A stretch of 64,000 bases of DNA from Talaromyces rugulosus (Eukaryota > Ascomycota > Eurotiomycetes > Eurotiales > Trichocomaceae), in NCBI RefSeq assembly GCF_013368755.1, contig NC_049566.1, positions 4,836,001-4,900,000 of the forward strand, written 5' to 3'. Both the position numbers and the translations under genes were made by a program. Below are positions 55,861-64,000 of this stretch, piece after piece; within the stretch, counting starts at the first letter, position 1; each line of letters starts with the position of its first letter. The notes below the pieces were generated by a model. It did not search any database. It saw nothing but the letters and a program-made list of their open reading frames with translations, and was not told the origin of the DNA.

Positions 55861-56405
55861 ATGAAGTCCTCCATCATCCTCCTCGTCGCAAGCTCCGTCC
55901 TTGCTGTTGCGATCCCCGCACCAAAGCAGAACCAGGGTAAGTGTTCAGTTGGCGTGCATCAATCAACGATATTGACGCGGTTTCAGCTCGCAGCATTTAC
56001 ACGTATGGAGTCACAGAGTACGAGGACAAGGAAAAGGAGGAGGCCAAGGTGAATGCCCGCAGCATTTACACGTATGGAGTCACAGAGTACGAGGACAAGG
56101 ATAAGGACGAGGCCAAGGTGGATGCCCGCAGCATTTATACGTATGGCGTCACGGAGTACGAGGACAAGGAAAAGGAGGAGGCCAAGGTGGATGCCCGCAG
56201 CATTTACACGTATGGAGTCACGGAGTACGAGGACAAGGAAAAGGAGGAGGCCAAGGTGAATGCCCGCAGCATTTACACGTATGGAGTCACAGAGTACGAG
56301 GACAAGGATAAGGACGAGGCCAAGGTGGATGCCCGCAGCATTTATACGTATGGCGTCACGGAGTACGAGGACAAGGACAAGGACAAGGCTGAGGCCAAGG
56401 AGTAG
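55861..56405 (+). CDS. Fungal RiPP precursor peptide (dikaritin/UstA-type), six core repeats
   Basis: Secreted precursor of 164 aa. Exon 1 is 55861-55936, the intron is 55937-55986 (GTAAGT...TTTCAG), and exon 2 is 55987-56405. The signal peptide MKSSIILLVASSVLAVAIPA comes from exon 1, and the repeats are entirely in exon 2. Six units of 23 residues (69 bp) start at Arg27, 50, 73, 96, 119 and 142. Each reads R-SIYTYGVTEYEDK and then an acidic/Lys spacer (EKEEAKVNA, DKDEAKVDA and similar); the last ends DKDKAEAKE. The 13-residue core is identical in all six. Architecture (signal, then repeated Tyr-rich cores separated by protease sites) is that of UstA/PhomA-type precursors processed in the secretory pathway and cyclised by UstYa oxidases. 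There is no KR/RR; cleavage would have to be at single Arg (V-N/D-A-R) or Lys. The core is unlike the YAIG, YVIPID and FYYTGY cores known to me. Confidence 0.92.
55989..56402 (+). repeat. Coding tandem repeat, six units of 69 bp (two blocks of three)
   Basis: Units begin with CGCAGCATTTA at 55,989, 56,058, 56,127, 56,196, 56,265 and 56,334. Silent changes show that units 1-2-3 and 4-5-6 correspond (GGAGTC/GGAGTC/GGCGTC; GAAAAG/GATAAG versus GAAAAG/GATAAG), so a block of three (207 bp) was duplicated. Confidence 0.9.
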
Positions 56406-56665
56406 AGATCGGGTGCGGGATTTGCACTGGTTACTTTATAGTCTAACCAGGGGCAGTTGTGGAAGCTGGTTAGTCCCTTGGACGATAAGGGAAGCTTGGC
56501 AATATGGGGGAGGATTTATATAACTTGTTTCAAACCGATGTAGTCGCAATTATAGTACTCTGAATCTAAAATAGAGTTTCGAAAAGCTTACTCACTGGGT
56601 GGTTCGTTGCACTACAATTTTGTGTGATTCCGGGGTTGCCCGTCCTGTGCATGAGGGGCCGAGTT
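56406..56665. other. 3' flank of the precursor gene
   Basis: Unique sequence after the TAG stop; probable 3' UTR and terminator. Nothing coding. Confidence 0.45.
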
Positions 56666-57055
56666 GGGTCCCAAGGCGCTAGCGTTGAGAATGGGCAAAA
56701 TTCGGCTCCCTGACGCTCGCGTATCTATTTGGGAATAGAGCAAGATTCGGCTCCCTAACGCTAGCGCATCTATTGTAATGGCGCTTAAGGAGCGCTGGCG
56801 TTGAAAAGGGAGCAGAAATTAGCTCCCTGACGTTAGCGCATCCGTTTCGCTGGCGCTTGACGAACGCTAGCGTTCAGATTAAAGCAAGATTCGGCCACCC
56901 GACGCTAACGTTAAAAGGGAGCAGAAAGTGGCTCCCTGACATTGGCGCATCCATTTCGCTGGCGCTTGACGAACGCTAGTGCTGGGAATAGAGCAAAATT
57001 CGGTACCCGACCCTGGCGCATCTGCTCGGTGGACGTTGGGAAGCGCTAGCGAAAC
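56666..57055 (+). repeat. Complex tandem repeat with AACGCTAGCGTT palindromes
   Basis: About four diverged copies of a 90-110 bp unit: AGCAAAATTCGGCTCCCTGACGCTAGCGCATC, then TTTCGCTGGCGCTTGACGAACGCTAGCGTT (strings cut here at natural breaks). GCTAGC and near-versions recur on both arms, so each unit can fold into hairpins. No frame. Confidence 0.7.
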
Positions 57056-57265
57056 GAATTCCTAGCCTCAGGCCGAAATATTTTTGGTGTTGATGATCTG
57101 GCCAAAAAGGTCAGAACATCATTAGTTTTATACCTCAGGCCGAAACATTTCAGATGTTTAATAATCTGACCAAAAAGGTCAAAACATAGACGTAAATCCA
57201 TTCCATTAAGGATATTTTTAGCGTTGATAATTGGACCTAAAAGGTCAGAACATCGACTTAGTTCC
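57056..57265 (+). repeat. Tandem repeat, about 3 copies of 65-80 bp
   Basis: The unit contains CCTCAGGCCGAAA, TTTGGTGTTGATGATCTGG and CCAAAAAGGTCAGAACAT; three diverged copies start near 57,064, 57,134 and 57,205. A minus-strand 73-codon frame runs through it and is repetitive itself. Confidence 0.7.
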
Positions 57266-57269
57266 ATTC

Positions 57270-57490
57270 TAATAAGAGAAAAATCCTCAGAGAAATTTCC
57301 TAAGCGATTTCTCCCAAAATTCTAAGGCTTCTACGAGAATTCTCCTACGATATCCACAGACTTAGGAGCATTCTCTTGGGATCTATGAGGTTCCAGGAGA
57401 ATTCTCCTAAGAGAATTATCTTAAGAGAATCCTCTTACAATATCTACAGTCCTAAGATTATTCTCTCAAGATCTATAGGGTCCTACGAGT
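57270..57490 (+). repeat. Repeats and palindromes of GAGAATTCTCCTAAGAG type
   Basis: GAGAATTCTC (a perfect palindrome) and CCTAAGAGAAT-type words recur about eight times with irregular spacing, together with ATATCCACAGACTTAGGAG and ATATCTACAGTCCTAAGAT as two copies of a longer unit. Confidence 0.65.
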
Positions 57491-60400
57491 GTAGAAAGAC
57501 CGGCACTCCAAAAGGCTAACACACGAGGGCGAAGCGAAGGCCAAAAGGATCAAATTCGAAGAGACTAAACTAAGGAAGAAAGAGAAGAGAGAACGCCAGC
57601 TATGGGGGTGCAGCTCTACTAAATAGACTGAACCTCGTCCCATATCTAGTGCCGATCCCCACTATACTAGACTACATGATCCTGCCGGGCGCAGCTCTGT
57701 GATCACAGCCTCTACGATCCTGCATCCTATCATCAATGCATAATGCCCGTACTAGTAGGGGCATTTAATTTTGTTAACAAACGTTAGCGTCGTGCTAGGC
57801 AATCCAGAGTAGAGGCATTTTTGTAATTACCATACTCTCCACATCTATATTTAGATAGGGGTAGTAATTCATATTTAGACCTATTATTATCCACTGTTGT
57901 ATATATCATCCATATGAATTTTAGCACATTTAAACAATCAGTTATATTGTTACAAGTTATTCAAAATTATTAAAGTTATTTTTCGATAGAGTTAAGATAC
58001 AGAAGCATTATCCTTAGTTAGAACGGCAAGTATTTCCTAAACTAGTCAAACATAGTTAGAGTTAATCAACATTCCATTCAGAAAAATTACCATTATAAAC
58101 AACATCCATCTATATACACCACAACCACTATTATAGAGTAGATATTTATGTATATTCCTAACCAAAATACCTGAGTGTAGTGAACTGTACTACAATCACA
58201 AACTCTATTTTAGGGTTATTTTTGCTAGTTAAATCTAGGGTTAGTGTTATAGACTATAATTATGAACTTTTATAGATTACAATTAGGTTTTGTCGCCTGA
58301 TCGTCCTTAAAATTAGACCAGTTATTTTTATACTATTAAATCGCTTGTCACTGGAGAATAAGTAATATTCAAGTTATTGTGCTGCTGTCATGGTTAATTG
58401 AAAAGGATAGGTTTTTTAGGTTGTTTTGGTTAGGGTGTGATGGGCGTTAGTGGTCAGGATATATCGCGTGTGCGCTATGACGGATTATCAGGGGTTCTGA
58501 TATATTAAGGCATAGTTATATATAATTATATATTGTTTATACTACAGATTACTATTACTATTATAGATAGTATTAGTATTTATTATATTTACTAGAGCAA
58601 TTCATTATTATTATCATATATAACATGTTTTTTAAGTAATTAAAGGAGTTTCTTATTATGGTATATCAGGAGTATTGCTATACTATGTAGCTTAGCTAGA
58701 TTGAAATGTATTTGCGTTATGTGTACTGTTATATATCTACTACTATACATATTATATTAGCTAATAATATCTGTATATAGCTTAATATTATATATAACCT
58801 GATCGAGTTAAATATCCCAGCTATTTAGACTATAATAATCCTACAGTTGGTTATACCTGTTGATAGATATCAATATCAATTAAGTTCTTATTTATGCCAA
58901 TATATATACACTACTATGTCTACTATATGGTAGCATTAGATCAAGCATTATCAGTAGTCCTAGACCTGAAAGATTGGACAGCCTATCTACATAGAGTAGA
59001 AATAGATTCAGTACAAATAGGACCACGCATGCCATCTTATTCAATATTAGTAATTGTTTCCTATTAAGGCTAACTTGCAGTATTTTACAATTATTCCTAA
59101 GATAGATAAAGCCGTGGCCTTTAATGGTAATGCATGTAAGATGTTAATCCAGAACATATAGACGTATTGGCGCAGTGTATAAGAGGCAGCAGATTAGAAG
59201 ATCTAGACTAGCTAGGTCGACAAGGTCAACCTGTGGTTATAGCGAACTGAGTGGGTGAAGTATTTAGAGGAATTTGACATTCCCAATTTGATATAGAGTG
59301 TAAGCCTATTCCCCGTGGGAATCAATAGCCAGCTGTCTATTGAGCTAGAAGCCTATGCTATTTAGATAGTTATGACGTGGTTGGCTACAATCAGTCAGTT
59401 GTCTGTAATTCACCAGATTGGGGTATTTATGTGATTAGAAGCTATTCAGACTGAGCAGTATTAGACGCGGTATATCTTGTTAAAGGCGTACTAGGATAAG
59501 GAGTTAATTGTGAAGCAGATACAGCTGTGGCAGGAGATATTGATATTTTTTTAGTGTACACAGCCGCTGCATGAGTAGACTAGTCCTTTATACTGATTTA
59601 TGCGATGACAACGCATGGTATAGAAGCGGTTAGTTGATATGGTGTGGATTCTATCTATCTGTTAGGCGAGCAAGGGTAAGGTGATTATGTGATCTGGGGC
59701 CACGTGGGTACTATAGATAGAGAAAGAAGAAGAGAAGGAGGAGAAGGAGGAGGAGGAGGAGAAAGAGAAGGAAGAGAGAGATACTATATTGATTAATTTA
59801 TTATCTGTAGATAGTAATAAATCTAATTTTTTTAATAATAGGAGTGATGGGATAAAGAAGATGATGGAGGAGATGGCTATAGAGAGAATGGTTGATATGG
59901 ATACTATATTTGATATTAAGCGCCTCCCAGAGAATAAGGAGGAGGTTAGTAATATTACCATGCTGCCATTGAGCTCTGTGGAGCAGGCGTGTTTGGATTT
60001 TTGTATCGAATTATTGAACCAGTGTATTATCTAATAGGAGTATAATAGTGTATTAGTATGTGCCGTAGCCATATTGGTGTCATAAGAATCGTGAACGCTC
60101 AGCCAATCGATAAGTAGCGGACGCTACTTACATAAGCAAGCTGCCTAAAACTTCTATAGAGTAGACTTGCTAATTATAAGAACGAAAATAAAAGCAACTA
60201 CACAGGAACTCACATGATCTAAATAGTGCAGATGCACTGATTTAATGAAGATACACCAAGTAGACATACACCCTAAATGGTGCAGCTACACTATTTCCAT
60301 GCAAATATACTTAGTGCAGAACCACCTATCCTATACAAATACACCCAGTACAGATGCACCCTAACAGTGCGCATGCACTATATCAATGAAAGTATACCAT

Positions 60401-61158
60401 AGTATATGACTATATAGAGAATATAGCTAAATATAGCTAGACTATATTTGGATATATTAATAATATAGCTAACAGAGCATTGACTATATTTATTATATTT
60501 AGGATCAGCTATATAAAGACACTCATTTACTATTATATATCTAGCTTATTATATTTTATTCTCTTAAGCAAATAGTATATTACTATTACTCTTCAATATA
60601 CTTTGTAGTCTATCATTGTGATAGTACTCTACTTATTCTAGAATTACTTTACACATCGTTCTTATCTTACCTTCTATTAACAGAATACCCACTCCAATTC
60701 ATATCTTAGTAATAAGTTGTTAAACTAATTAACAATAAAACACCTTTATAACATAAAAGTTTTAAGAACTAGATAAATAATTAAATCTTATTAACAAGCT
60801 AATTATAATAGAAAATAGCAATATACTAGCAGTAGAACCAGTAATCCTATACCCACCTATAAGATAAGTAAGACCAGTTGATTAAAACAGTAACAATAAA
60901 CCTGATAAATAAATCTAGTAAAGATTTACTATATTAGAAAAAGTTATTAATTAAATAAATAAATATATTCAAAGACTACAAGCTATAGTTATTAAAAAAG
61001 ATAATTATATTAACCAACTCAAAGCTTAAGTTATAGCTATATTATCTAGTAAAATTAGAATAGCTGGCAATAAAATTAAACTACTAAAACCTATAACCTT
61101 TGACAATTAATAATCTAATACCCGCCGGGAAAATCAAAAATCAACCTTTTGAAATTCA
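57491..61158. mobile_element. AT-rich, RIP-degraded transposon sequence
   Basis: 3.7 kb of mostly AT-rich DNA. 57,500-57,780 is still GC-balanced and could be a leader or terminal part of an element. 58,920-59,700 reads as one long plus-strand frame if the many TAG/TAA stops are taken as mutated Gln/Trp codons (for example around FNGNACKMLIQNI and VKYLEEFDIPNLI), which is the RIP signature. 59,710-60,034 continues as an acidic, Glu/Lys-rich open frame. The product looks like a transposon-associated fungal protein; I could not assign the family. 60,180-61,100 is low complexity with repeated GTGCAGATGCAC-type words (60,224-60,380). Confidence 0.6.
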
Positions 61159-63090
61159 ATGCTACTGGAAGGCATCCAGGGCTTCGCTATGGCCCCTGGA
61201 CTCCCCAATATCGACAACCACCCCCTAGACCCAGGGGGGCAGGCGCTAGGTCTGGTGAACCCCGTAGGGGCCTATATAGGCACCCCAGCGGGGACAGCAC
61301 CACCAGCGCCCCCCGAGGCAAGTGCAACAGTCCCTCAGAGCGAGGGCTTCTTGCCTAGCCTGGAAATCAACCCTAGGGAGTTGTTTCCCCCCCTAAGCAG
61401 CGTGCCAGGCTCCCAGGAAGCACCTAAAACTCTAGGGAAGAGACTACAGGAACACAGCCCTGACGGGGCAGAAAGAGCCCCCATGAAGGCCCTAATCGGC
61501 CCAGCCTACAAGGACATGGAACAGGCCTTATTAGGCCACTTTGCAAGCAGCAATAGCGCGCTGCACGCGGAGATGGCCGCTATGAAGGCCTATATGACCT
61601 CTCTGGTAGAGGCTATGGAGCAGCGCCTCACAGGCCAATTGGGCGCTCTGGAGCGCCGTTTCTCAACCCTAGAAGCTCAACAGGCCTCCCCGAACGCCCC
61701 AAACCACCCCCTAAAGCCCCTATCGTCAGGGGGCGACCGCCAGGGCCCACGACAGCCTCTGCCATCCCAGGGGACGACGTTTGCAGAGGTCGCCCATGGC
61801 CCCCAAGCTAACCCGAATAGGGCCGCTAAGCCCATAGAGCCACGCAGAGCCTCACCCCCGATATCAAAACCACCCCCTGGGGTGAAGCCCGCAGCAGGCC
61901 CCCAGTGGGCCGATATAGCGGCCAGCAATGCCCAGGAGTGGCAAATCGTTACAAAAAAACGGGCTTACTCCCCGAACCAGCCCCCAAAAGTCCAAATGGA
62001 CCCAGGGAGCCTGAAGCCTATTCGCGGAAGCAACAAGGGAGACCGCAGGCTTATATTTAGGCGTGAAAATGGCCGCACCGCCCCTAGAAAGTCTAAAGCC
62101 GATGTCATCTTGCAGCTTAACCGCTGCCTAGCCCAGGCAGGCTTCCCGAACTTCGCCAGGGTAATAGACGCCAATTACACCGAATCAGGGGCTATCTCAG
62201 CCCTATTGGACCAAGGAAGCACCGTAGGCTCGCTATTACCAGCCTATAAGGACCTATTAGTGGCTGCCTGCCACCGGGTCGACCCCGCAGTCATCTCAGT
62301 GGAAGCAGACCAACAGTGGCACAAGATTAAGGTGCATGCGGTGCCGGTAGCCCGCTATAGCGCCTCAGGGCTAGGCCTAGCCAGGGAAGAAATTGAATTA
62401 GGGGGCACATGCACCCTAATGAGAAACCCTACCTGGATCAAGCCGATAGCGGCTATCCAGACTAATAAGCAGCGTTTCTCTACTATCGTTATAACAGTAG
62501 GAGGCCTAGATGACGCCCGCAGGCTACTCGCCCGGGGCGTACGCTTCGGGGGCAACAGGCACCCTACCAGCCCCTATCACGAAGTGGGTAAAGACACCGT
62601 TTGCACCCGATGCTGCGGCATTGGCCACCGAACTTATAGAGGCTGCGGCACCCGACCACCACTCTGCACCGTGTGTGCTGGCGCCCATGAAGCCCAAGAG
62701 CACACCTGCAACGTGCTAGACTGCAGGGCCCAAACAGGCCACCCATGCCTGCATGCACCCACTAAATGCGGCAACTGTGGGGGGAAGCACCAGGCTGATT
62801 CCCCGGGGTGCCCCAAGCTTCGGGAGGCCCGCCGGCGACTCCATAAGCGCTTCCCTGGCGTAGAGGTCGTTATGCCCCCTCCCCCCCCTGAATGGACCGA
62901 ATGGGAAGGCGTTGCTGAGGAGGCTTCTCCCCCAACCACTACCCAGGACGCCCCCCAAGCCCCAAAGCTTAGGGAGGTCGATGACGCTATGGAAGATGCC
63001 CCAGGGACATCACCCCTACCGTACTCATCCCCGTGTCCAACACCAACGCCTGGAGCTGCAGCCCCTATTAATGTTGATTATTCAACATAA
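61159..63090 (+). CDS. LINE ORF1 (gag-like nucleic-acid-binding protein)
   Basis: 643-aa ORF1 of a Tad1-like LINE, a nucleic-acid chaperone that coats the element RNA. The N-terminal half is Pro/Ala-rich and low in structure, with a short coiled coil at about 115-175 (EAMEQRLTGQLGALERRFST). The middle (about 300-470) is a globular RNA-binding part. Residues about 480-560 hold three zinc knuckles: CTRCCGIGHRTYRGC, CTVCAGAHEAQEHTC and CGNCGGKHQADSPGC. The tail is Pro-rich. ATG at 61,159 is the first in frame and close to the start of GC-rich sequence. A second overlapping short frame at 61,149 is a shadow. Confidence 0.88.
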   Translation: MLLEGIQGFAMAPGLPNIDNHPLDPGGQALGLVNPVGAYIGTPAGTAPPAPPEASATVPQSEGFLPSLEINPRELFPPLSSVPGSQEAPKTLGKRLQEHSPDGAERAPMKALIGPAYKDMEQALLGHFASSNSALHAEMAAMKAYMTSLVEAMEQRLTGQLGALERRFSTLEAQQASPNAPNHPLKPLSSGGDRQGPRQPLPSQGTTFAEVAHGPQANPNRAAKPIEPRRASPPISKPPPGVKPAAGPQWADIAASNAQEWQIVTKKRAYSPNQPPKVQMDPGSLKPIRGSNKGDRRLIFRRENGRTAPRKSKADVILQLNRCLAQAGFPNFARVIDANYTESGAISALLDQGSTVGSLLPAYKDLLVAACHRVDPAVISVEADQQWHKIKVHAVPVARYSASGLGLAREEIELGGTCTLMRNPTWIKPIAAIQTNKQRFSTIVITVGGLDDARRLLARGVRFGGNRHPTSPYHEVGKDTVCTRCCGIGHRTYRGCGTRPPLCTVCAGAHEAQEHTCNVLDCRAQTGHPCLHAPTKCGNCGGKHQADSPGCPKLREARRRLHKRFPGVEVVMPPPPPEWTEWEGVAEEASPPTTTQDAPQAPKLREVDDAMEDAPGTSPLPYSSPCPTPTPGAAAPINVDYST

Positions 63091-64000
63091 TTGCGGCCGT
63101 ACCTACCCCGCAACCTTAGGGGCTCTAGAAGCGGGGATAGAGCGGCAAATAGGCATTATATGCCTGCAAGAGCCTTATATTGCCTATGACTTCTCCCACC
63201 CAGGCTATCTGCTGTACTGGCCAGGGGGGGAGAAGCGGGATCAACGGGTGCTTATGGCCATCCGTAAAGACCTTATAGGGGCGGTTAGGGTCGAGAACCG
63301 CACTGATTTAGTAGACCACCCCTATTTACAGGCCCTGGACATATGGGAAGCACCAATAATTAGCGGGCATGCCCCCCGACGCACTAGAATAGTCAACTGC
63401 TATGATGTGTGGATTGGGGCCAGTTACCGGTGGCAAGGGGCCTTCCCTAGACGACGCCGGGCCATCGAGGACGCAGACTGGGACCTGCTTATAGTGGGTA
63501 GGTGCCTATTAGTGGGTGATTTCAACGCCCATAGCCCTTCGTGGAACCCACTGGCCAAGGGCCGGGTTAACGCTGAGCCCTTGGAACAGCTTATAGAGCG
63601 GCACTCACTATATGTTAATAACCCACTGGGGGAGGCCACACGCTATAAGAAGACCGAGGGGGTGTCAATTATTGATTTAGCGTTATCCTCGCCAACCCTA
63701 GGGCCTCTGCAAGCCTGGGAGGTGGATAAGGATAAGCCTACAACATCTGACCATGAGCTTATCGTCCTAGCCTGGGAAGCCCTAGAACCCCCCCCAGGAG
63801 GAATCTCCGGGGAGATTACTGGGTGGCAGATAGAAGCTCTGCAGGTAAACGAGGAAGCCCTAAAGCTGGCCACAGCAGCTTGGGCCTCAGAGGCTGTAGG
63901 CCACCCCCCTCTTAGTGATCAATGCACCGAGGAAGACCTTGCTAGAGAGGCCAATTGGGTGCAGGACACCCTAACCAGCGTACTCGATAGGCATGCCAAA
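63071..64000 (+). CDS. LINE ORF2, 5' part (endonuclease domain), truncated by window end
   Basis: Starts at ATG 63,071, 20 bases before the ORF1 stop and in another frame, as expected for coupled translation. It is open for 310 codons to the window edge. This part is the apurinic-like (EEP) endonuclease that nicks the target: IICLQEPYI carries the metal-binding Glu, LLVGDFNAHSPSWNP the Asp/Asn pair, and TTSDHELIVL the catalytic Asp-His. The reverse transcriptase should follow outside the window. Confidence 0.88.
   Translation, partial: MLIIQHNCGRTYPATLGALEAGIERQIGIICLQEPYIAYDFSHPGYLLYWPGGEKRDQRVLMAIRKDLIGAVRVENRTDLVDHPYLQALDIWEAPIISGHAPRRTRIVNCYDVWIGASYRWQGAFPRRRRAIEDADWDLLIVGRCLLVGDFNAHSPSWNPLAKGRVNAEPLEQLIERHSLYVNNPLGEATRYKKTEGVSIIDLALSSPTLGPLQAWEVDKDKPTTSDHELIVLAWEALEPPPGGISGEITGWQIEALQVNEEALKLATAAWASEAVGHPPLSDQCTEEDLAREANWVQDTLTSVLDRHAK

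Larger units (their letters stand above)
61159..64000 (+). mobile_element. Tad1-like LINE retrotransposon, 3' part beyond window
   Basis: Non-LTR element with the standard two-ORF layout. ORF1 and ORF2 overlap by 20 bp in different frames. Base composition is clearly GC-rich against the AT-rich flank, and neither frame contains a stop, so RIP has not touched this copy. The 5' end lies at about 61,110-61,158. The reverse transcriptase and tail are outside the window. Confidence 0.88.

Noticed and set aside
56053..56523. Alternative frame through the precursor repeats (MPAAFTRMESQST-type)
   Set aside because: Shadow of the repeat exon; the chosen frame has a signal peptide exon, a correct splice and a typical RiPP layout.
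59662..60034. Two opposite short genes rich in Ser/Phe or Glu/Lys
   Set aside because: Produced by a purine-rich stretch (GAGGAGAAGG) inside a RIP-degraded element.

Overview
The window comes from a filamentous ascomycete (Pezizomycotina; the gene set fits Eurotiales-like fungi, but I cannot name a species). The evidence is short 49-112 bp GT-AG introns with CTAAC-like branch sites, fungus-specific families (UstYa/DUF3328, DUF3435, SIT siderophore transporters, Fungal_trans regulators), TTAGGG-type repeats, and AT-rich tracts whose broken reading frames carry CA-to-TA / TG-to-TA stop codons typical of repeat-induced point mutation (RIP).

Layout. 0.5-19 kb is accessory metabolism, much of it decaying: a GH1 beta-glucosidase with a 1-nt frameshift, a broken SGNH/GDSL esterase, an intact nitronate monooxygenase facing a (methyl)malonate-semialdehyde dehydrogenase that has an in-frame stop, a damaged acetate transporter (GPR1/FUN34 family), a regulator lacking its zinc cluster, and relics of a flavohemoglobin, a class C beta-lactamase-like protein and an MFS transporter. 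At 20-21.9 kb is an intact siderophore-type MFS transporter, and at 22.6 kb a stray piece of the TORC1 subunit raptor.

24.8-33.1 kb holds a likely cell-death/defence island: a TPR-CHAT protease gene (-), an intronless 287-aa protein that I propose is gasdermin-like (+), and a caspase-fold (C14) protease of 650 aa (+).

33-44 kb is AT-rich and repeat-rich, with a RIP-degraded DUF3435 tyrosine-recombinase gene, direct repeats and minisatellites.

44.0-56.4 kb is the most interesting part: a compact, intact fungal RiPP (dikaritin/ustiloxin-type) gene cluster. It has a ten-exon ABCC transporter (1,460 aa), three intact UstYa-family oxidases, and a secreted precursor of 164 aa carrying six copies of a Tyr-rich core, with an identical 13-residue core in each. 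The precursor would enter the secretory pathway and be cut into identical peptides, the UstYa proteins would cross-link them oxidatively, and the ABCC pump could export the product. The core sequence does not match the ustiloxin, phomopsin or asperipin cores I know of, so the product may be new.

56.6-61.1 kb is a run of complex tandem repeats followed by RIP-degraded transposon sequence. From 61.16 kb to the window end lies a GC-rich, apparently un-RIPped Tad1-like LINE (ORF1 complete, ORF2 running off the edge).
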